A DNA stretch of 17,168 nt from CAYRVF01 sp964427535. Its GTDB lineage: Bacteria > Chloroflexota > Ktedonobacteria > Ktedonobacterales > JADMIN01. The DNA is taken from positions 1 to 17,168 of the forward strand of contig CAYRVF010000109.1 of NCBI GenBank assembly GCA_964427535.1, in the 5' to 3' direction. Under the pieces are notes generated by a model that was given only the letters and a program-made list of their open reading frames with translations, made no database searches and was not told the origin of the DNA. Both the position numbers and the translations under genes were made by a program. Below are positions 14,872-17,168 of the stretch, one piece after another (the first letter of the stretch is position 1; every line of letters begins with the position of its first letter).

Positions 14872-15600
14872 GTGGAGAGAGAACAGCCAATCGGCGCGGC
14901 CGGAGACATCCTCGAAGCGGGCCACCCGGACGTCGCCGACGTCGCGCGTCCGAGCCGGGTCGTCGCCCGCAACACGCCTGCGGATACCTGGGCATGGATG
15001 TGGAAAGACATCCTCACGCGCGTCGCGCCTCTGACGGCGGGCGCCTTGCTCTACGCCGGCGTCACCAGTGGCGGGAGGCGGTCTATCGGGCTGCGCACGC
15101 CTCGCTGGCGGCGCGACATCGCCCTCGGCGCGGCAGTGGGTCTTCCGATGGCAGGGCTGGCCGCGCTGCACCGGCGTTGGGTCTCGCCTGGCTACAAACT
15201 CCCGACGGCGGCCGACCAGGCCCTGCAGACCGCTTTCTACTTCGCCATCAACGCGCCCGCCGAAGAGCTGTTCTGGCGCGCGACGGTGCAGTCTCTCGCC
15301 ATCGCTGGGCTGCGCAGGCTGCACGCGACAGCGGCAGTGGCGGTTCCGCTCGGTTGGGCGCTGGCGACCACCGCGTTCGGCGCCTATCACCGCCTTGGAG
15401 GCTGGAGTTGGCGCGCCATCGCGGGCGTGACGGCGGCGGGTGCCGTCTTCGGCCTCAGCTATCTGCCCTGGCGCAACGAGCGCTCCATCTTCCTGCCGAC
15501 ACTCATCCACGGTTTCGCCACTGCGGGCTTCCTCAGTTGGGGCGATGTCGCGCTGCATCTCTGGCAAGCGCGCACACCAGCAATCCATGTTGGAAACTGA
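14872..15600 (+). CDS. CPBP-family intramembrane metalloprotease-like protein
   Basis: A 242-residue polytopic membrane protein of the CPBP (CAAX protease and bacteriocin-processing, Abi) type. The conserved motifs are present in order: EELFWR (131-136) as EExxxR, FGAYH (169-173) as FxxxH, and His213 in TLIHGFATAGFLSW as the third His motif, whose usual following Asn is not at the expected place. Hydrophobic stretches flank these (about 47-64, 80-92, 120-135, 150-165, 180-197, 205-225). The N-terminal 35 residues are polar. GTG 14872 has AAGGA ten bases upstream and lies 19 bases after the menG stop, so it is probably the third gene of the operon. Members process prenylated or peptide substrates or act in immunity; the link to quinone synthesis is only positional. 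Confidence 0.75.
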   Translation: MEREQPIGAAGDILEAGHPDVADVARPSRVVARNTPADTWAWMWKDILTRVAPLTAGALLYAGVTSGGRRSIGLRTPRWRRDIALGAAVGLPMAGLAALHRRWVSPGYKLPTAADQALQTAFYFAINAPAEELFWRATVQSLAIAGLRRLHATAAVAVPLGWALATTAFGAYHRLGGWSWRAIAGVTAAGAVFGLSYLPWRNERSIFLPTLIHGFATAGFLSWGDVALHLWQARTPAIHVGN

Positions 15601-15622
15601 CTTGCCGCACGCAGTTCCATGC

Positions 15623-15651
15623 TTGCTTACTTGCCCGTAGGTCGCTATACT
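15623..15651 (+). promoter_or_regulatory. Promoter with no assigned gene
   Basis: TTGCTT (15623-15628) and TATACT (15646-15651) are exactly 17 bases apart. It points right, starting near 15658, with about 580 bases before the next credible start codon. The product is unknown. Confidence 0.5.
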
Positions 15652-15658
15652 CGGGACT

Positions 15659-15683
15659 CGGACGTCGTATCCTCGGATGTCCG
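15659..15683 (+). other. Hairpin at the predicted 5' end of the unassigned transcript
   Basis: CGGACGTC (15659-15666) pairs with GATGTCCG (15676-15683) with one G-U pair around a nine-base loop. No U-tract follows, so it is not a clear terminator. Confidence 0.35.
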
Positions 15684-15697
15684 CGCCCTCGCGGGTC

Positions 15698-15709
15698 TCG
15701 ACATGTCGA
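15698..15709. promoter_or_regulatory. 12-bp perfect palindrome, possible operator
   Basis: TCGACATGTCGA reads identically on both strands, 47 bases after the -10 box of the unassigned promoter. A dimeric repressor site is one possibility; no regulator gene is nearby. Confidence 0.3.
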
Positions 15710-15854
15710 TGTCGCCATCGCACGGCTCATAGAATGTTCGCGTGGGAAGTTGCCGTTTGCTGCCGTCGCGGGCCGCGCCGCGTCCGTATCGACGAGCATG
15801 GGATTGTCGCGCTGCGTAGCCCGATTTGGTAGCGATCATTCGTGTCGGTCCGCC

Positions 15855-16016
15855 GTGACGACGTGAAGGTCACGACGCACACCAGGCGATGACCGTCACG
15901 AGGTGCGCTGCGGCGACCGCACTACTGGCGGCGGGATGACGCGCGAAGGCGGGTGATGCCGCATCGGGCGTGAGGCGCTTGTGACGGCGCGGCGCTATCT
16001 GTGACCACCACGTGAC
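15855..16016. repeat. Cluster of GTGAC/GTCAC motifs
   Basis: GTGAC occurs at 15855, 15981, 16001 and 16012, and GTCAC at 15869 and 15895. The first two form a 6-bp inverted pair CGTGAC/GTCACG (15854-15859, 15869-15874). They may be half-sites of a regulator, or simply a product of the biased composition. Confidence 0.3.
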
Positions 16017-16236
16017 GTCGCGGGGCTATGCCTGATGCGAGTAGTAGGGATGCGAGTGGCGGGTGGTGCGCGCCGGCGCGCGGCCGGGCGAGCTGCATGC
16101 GGCAGCGACGACCTCCGCGACGGCGAGGGCGAAGAGGGCAAGGCCGGAGCGGCCTGAGCCCGGCGGCTGGCGGCCACCCACCGCTCGCTCCTGCAGCCAG
16201 CCGATCCCGGCCGTCCCGTCGCGAGGAGGTGCCGAC

Positions 16237-17168
16237 ATGTCATCGCAACTCGCGCCAAGAGCGTCGACGTCCCCCGCTGCGCCGAGGGCGACAGCCGCCG
16301 TGGCCGCATCCAAGGGCCGCCGCTTCCTGTATATCGACAACCTGCGCATCGTGCTGATCTCGCTGGTGGTGGTGCAGCACCTGGCGGTCACCTACGGCGC
16401 GGCCGGCTCCTGGTACTACACCGACCCCGCCACGGATACGCTCACCGGGACCGTCCTGTCCATCTGGGCCGCCCCGGCAGAGGCCGCCGGCATGGGCCTC
16501 TTCTTCCTGATCGCGGGCTACTTCACGCCCGGCGCCTACGACCGCAAGGGCGGCGGGGCTTTCTTGCGCGACCGGCTCGTCCGCTTGGGCGTCCCCCTGC
16601 TGGCGTACATGCTGTTGCTCGACCCGGCGGTGCGGTACGTCGCCGATGGCCTGCCCGGCTCGTACTGGGACTACTACGGCAACTTCCTGCTGCTCCGGCT
16701 GCGGGGCACCAATGGGCCGGTCTGGTTCATCGCCGTGCTGCTCGTCTTCACCATCCTCTACGCCGCCTGGCGCGCGCTGACCCGGGATCGCGTGCGGATG
16801 AACGACCGGCTGCTTAGGCTGCCGGGCGCCGTCGCGATCCTGGCCTACATCCTCGCGCTGGGCCTCGTGACCTTCATCGTGCGCCTCTGGTGGCCGCTCA
16901 GCTTCATGTTCCAGCCGATCAACGGCCTGTCCCTCAGTTTCCTGCCGCAGTACGCGAGCATGTTCGCGCTCGGCCTGCTGGCCTATCGCGGCGACTGGTT
17001 CTCCCGGTTCACGCCTCGGATGGCCAAGGTCTGGGCGCTGGTAGCGCTGATCGCGTACCTCGCCTTCGTAGGCGGCGCGATCCCTACCCTGCTCGGGGGC
17101 GGCGGGCGTGGCGGGACCGACCCCGGCTCGATGTACGCGGGCGGCTTCCACTGGCTGGCCTTTGTCGT
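16237..17168 (+). CDS. Acyltransferase family 3 membrane protein (cut by window edge)
   Basis: The first 310 residues of a polytopic membrane protein of the acyltransferase-3 type (OafA/YrhL-like), which transfers acyl groups to sugars, lipids or other surface molecules across the membrane. It opens with a polar Ala/Ser/Pro-rich 26 residues, then FLYIDNLRIVLISLVVVQHL with the conserved His48 in the first helix, FFLIAGYFTPGAY, then FLRDRLVRLGVPLLAYML, which matches the family's RxxRL-PL segment. About seven hydrophobic helices are visible before the edge. The ATG has a strong ribosome binding site GAGGAGGT six bases upstream. Third codon positions are almost all G or C and Leu is mostly CTG, more extreme than in the genes to the left. 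The frame is open to the window end, so it is truncated by the window only. The acceptor is unknown. Confidence 0.85.
   Translation, partial: MSSQLAPRASTSPAAPRATAAVAASKGRRFLYIDNLRIVLISLVVVQHLAVTYGAAGSWYYTDPATDTLTGTVLSIWAAPAEAAGMGLFFLIAGYFTPGAYDRKGGGAFLRDRLVRLGVPLLAYMLLLDPAVRYVADGLPGSYWDYYGNFLLLRLRGTNGPVWFIAVLLVFTILYAAWRALTRDRVRMNDRLLRLPGAVAILAYILALGLVTFIVRLWWPLSFMFQPINGLSLSFLPQYASMFALGLLAYRGDWFSRFTPRMAKVWALVALIAYLAFVGGAIPTLLGGGGRGGTDPGSMYAGGFHWLAFV

Larger units (their letters stand above)
15601..16236. other. Long stretch without a convincing gene, with promoter and palindromes
   Basis: These 636 bases hold no reading frame with family resemblance or plausible composition. They contain a good promoter (15623-15651), a hairpin at its predicted start (15659-15683), a 12-bp perfect palindrome (15698-15709), a second -10-like box TAGAAT (15730-15735) and six GTGAC/GTCAC motifs (15855-16016). 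They could hold a small RNA, a long regulated leader or decayed coding DNA. Confidence 0.5.

Noticed and set aside
14994..15866. Alternative plus-strand frame over the CPBP gene
   Set aside because: It is Arg/Ala-rich without motifs, while the other frame carries EExxxR and FxxxH motifs.
16240..17151. Long minus-strand frame opposite the acyltransferase
   Set aside because: It is Gln/Glu/Arg/His-rich, a typical antisense shadow of a GC-rich membrane protein gene.

Overview
The window is a GC-rich bacterial chromosomal segment, mostly housekeeping genes, probably from a draft or metagenome assembly: a run of ten Ns interrupts uvrB, and the reading frame shows that ten is not the true gap length. 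No marker gene fixes the taxon. A zinc-ribbon Ser/Thr kinase, an MglB/MglA pair, menaquinone-type genes, a suf-type Fe-S gene and GC-rich coding fit Chloroflexota (Ktedonobacteria-like) best; this is an inference.

Left part (1-4343). On the minus strand is the 5' half of sufB, running off the left edge. Its promoter candidate lies at 898-927, inside a 499-base divergent intergenic region. A plus-strand flavin-reductase-fold gene (1239-1721) converges with minus-strand infC (translation initiation factor IF-3) across a strong 13-bp hairpin. infC appears to start at a non-canonical AUC codon behind a good ribosome binding site, and it is not followed by rpmI-rplT. Divergent from infC is a cytosolic zinc-ribbon Ser/Thr kinase with a C-terminal beta-rich domain.

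Centre (4344-11150). Next come a uridine-kinase-like P-loop kinase, then a probable operon of a Roadblock/LC7 protein (MglB type), an MglA-type small GTPase and purH. The GTPase keeps the catalytic residues R53 and Q82 at the same numbers as I recall for Myxococcus MglA. An unrecognised membrane-anchored protein follows, then a C/G-tract hairpin repeat region, then uvrB with a LexA-box-like sequence at its promoter and a terminator-like hairpin at the predicted 5' end of its mRNA.

Right part (11151-17168). A HicB-like/DinB-like two-part protein, a PflX-type radical SAM protein and a likely isoprenoid-quinone operon follow: long-chain polyprenyl diphosphate synthase, MenG/UbiE methyltransferase and a CPBP-type membrane protease. 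Then comes a 636-base stretch with no convincing gene but with a promoter, a hairpin, a 12-bp palindrome and clustered GTGAC motifs. The window ends inside an acyltransferase-3 membrane protein whose codon use looks more extreme in G/C than the rest.

The clearest points for a second look are the AUC start of infC, the mglBA leader whose last hairpin encloses the ribosome binding site, the uvrB promoter architecture, the HicB/DinB-like fusion and the non-coding stretch before the acyltransferase. I did not see a convincing new multi-gene defence or mobile system.
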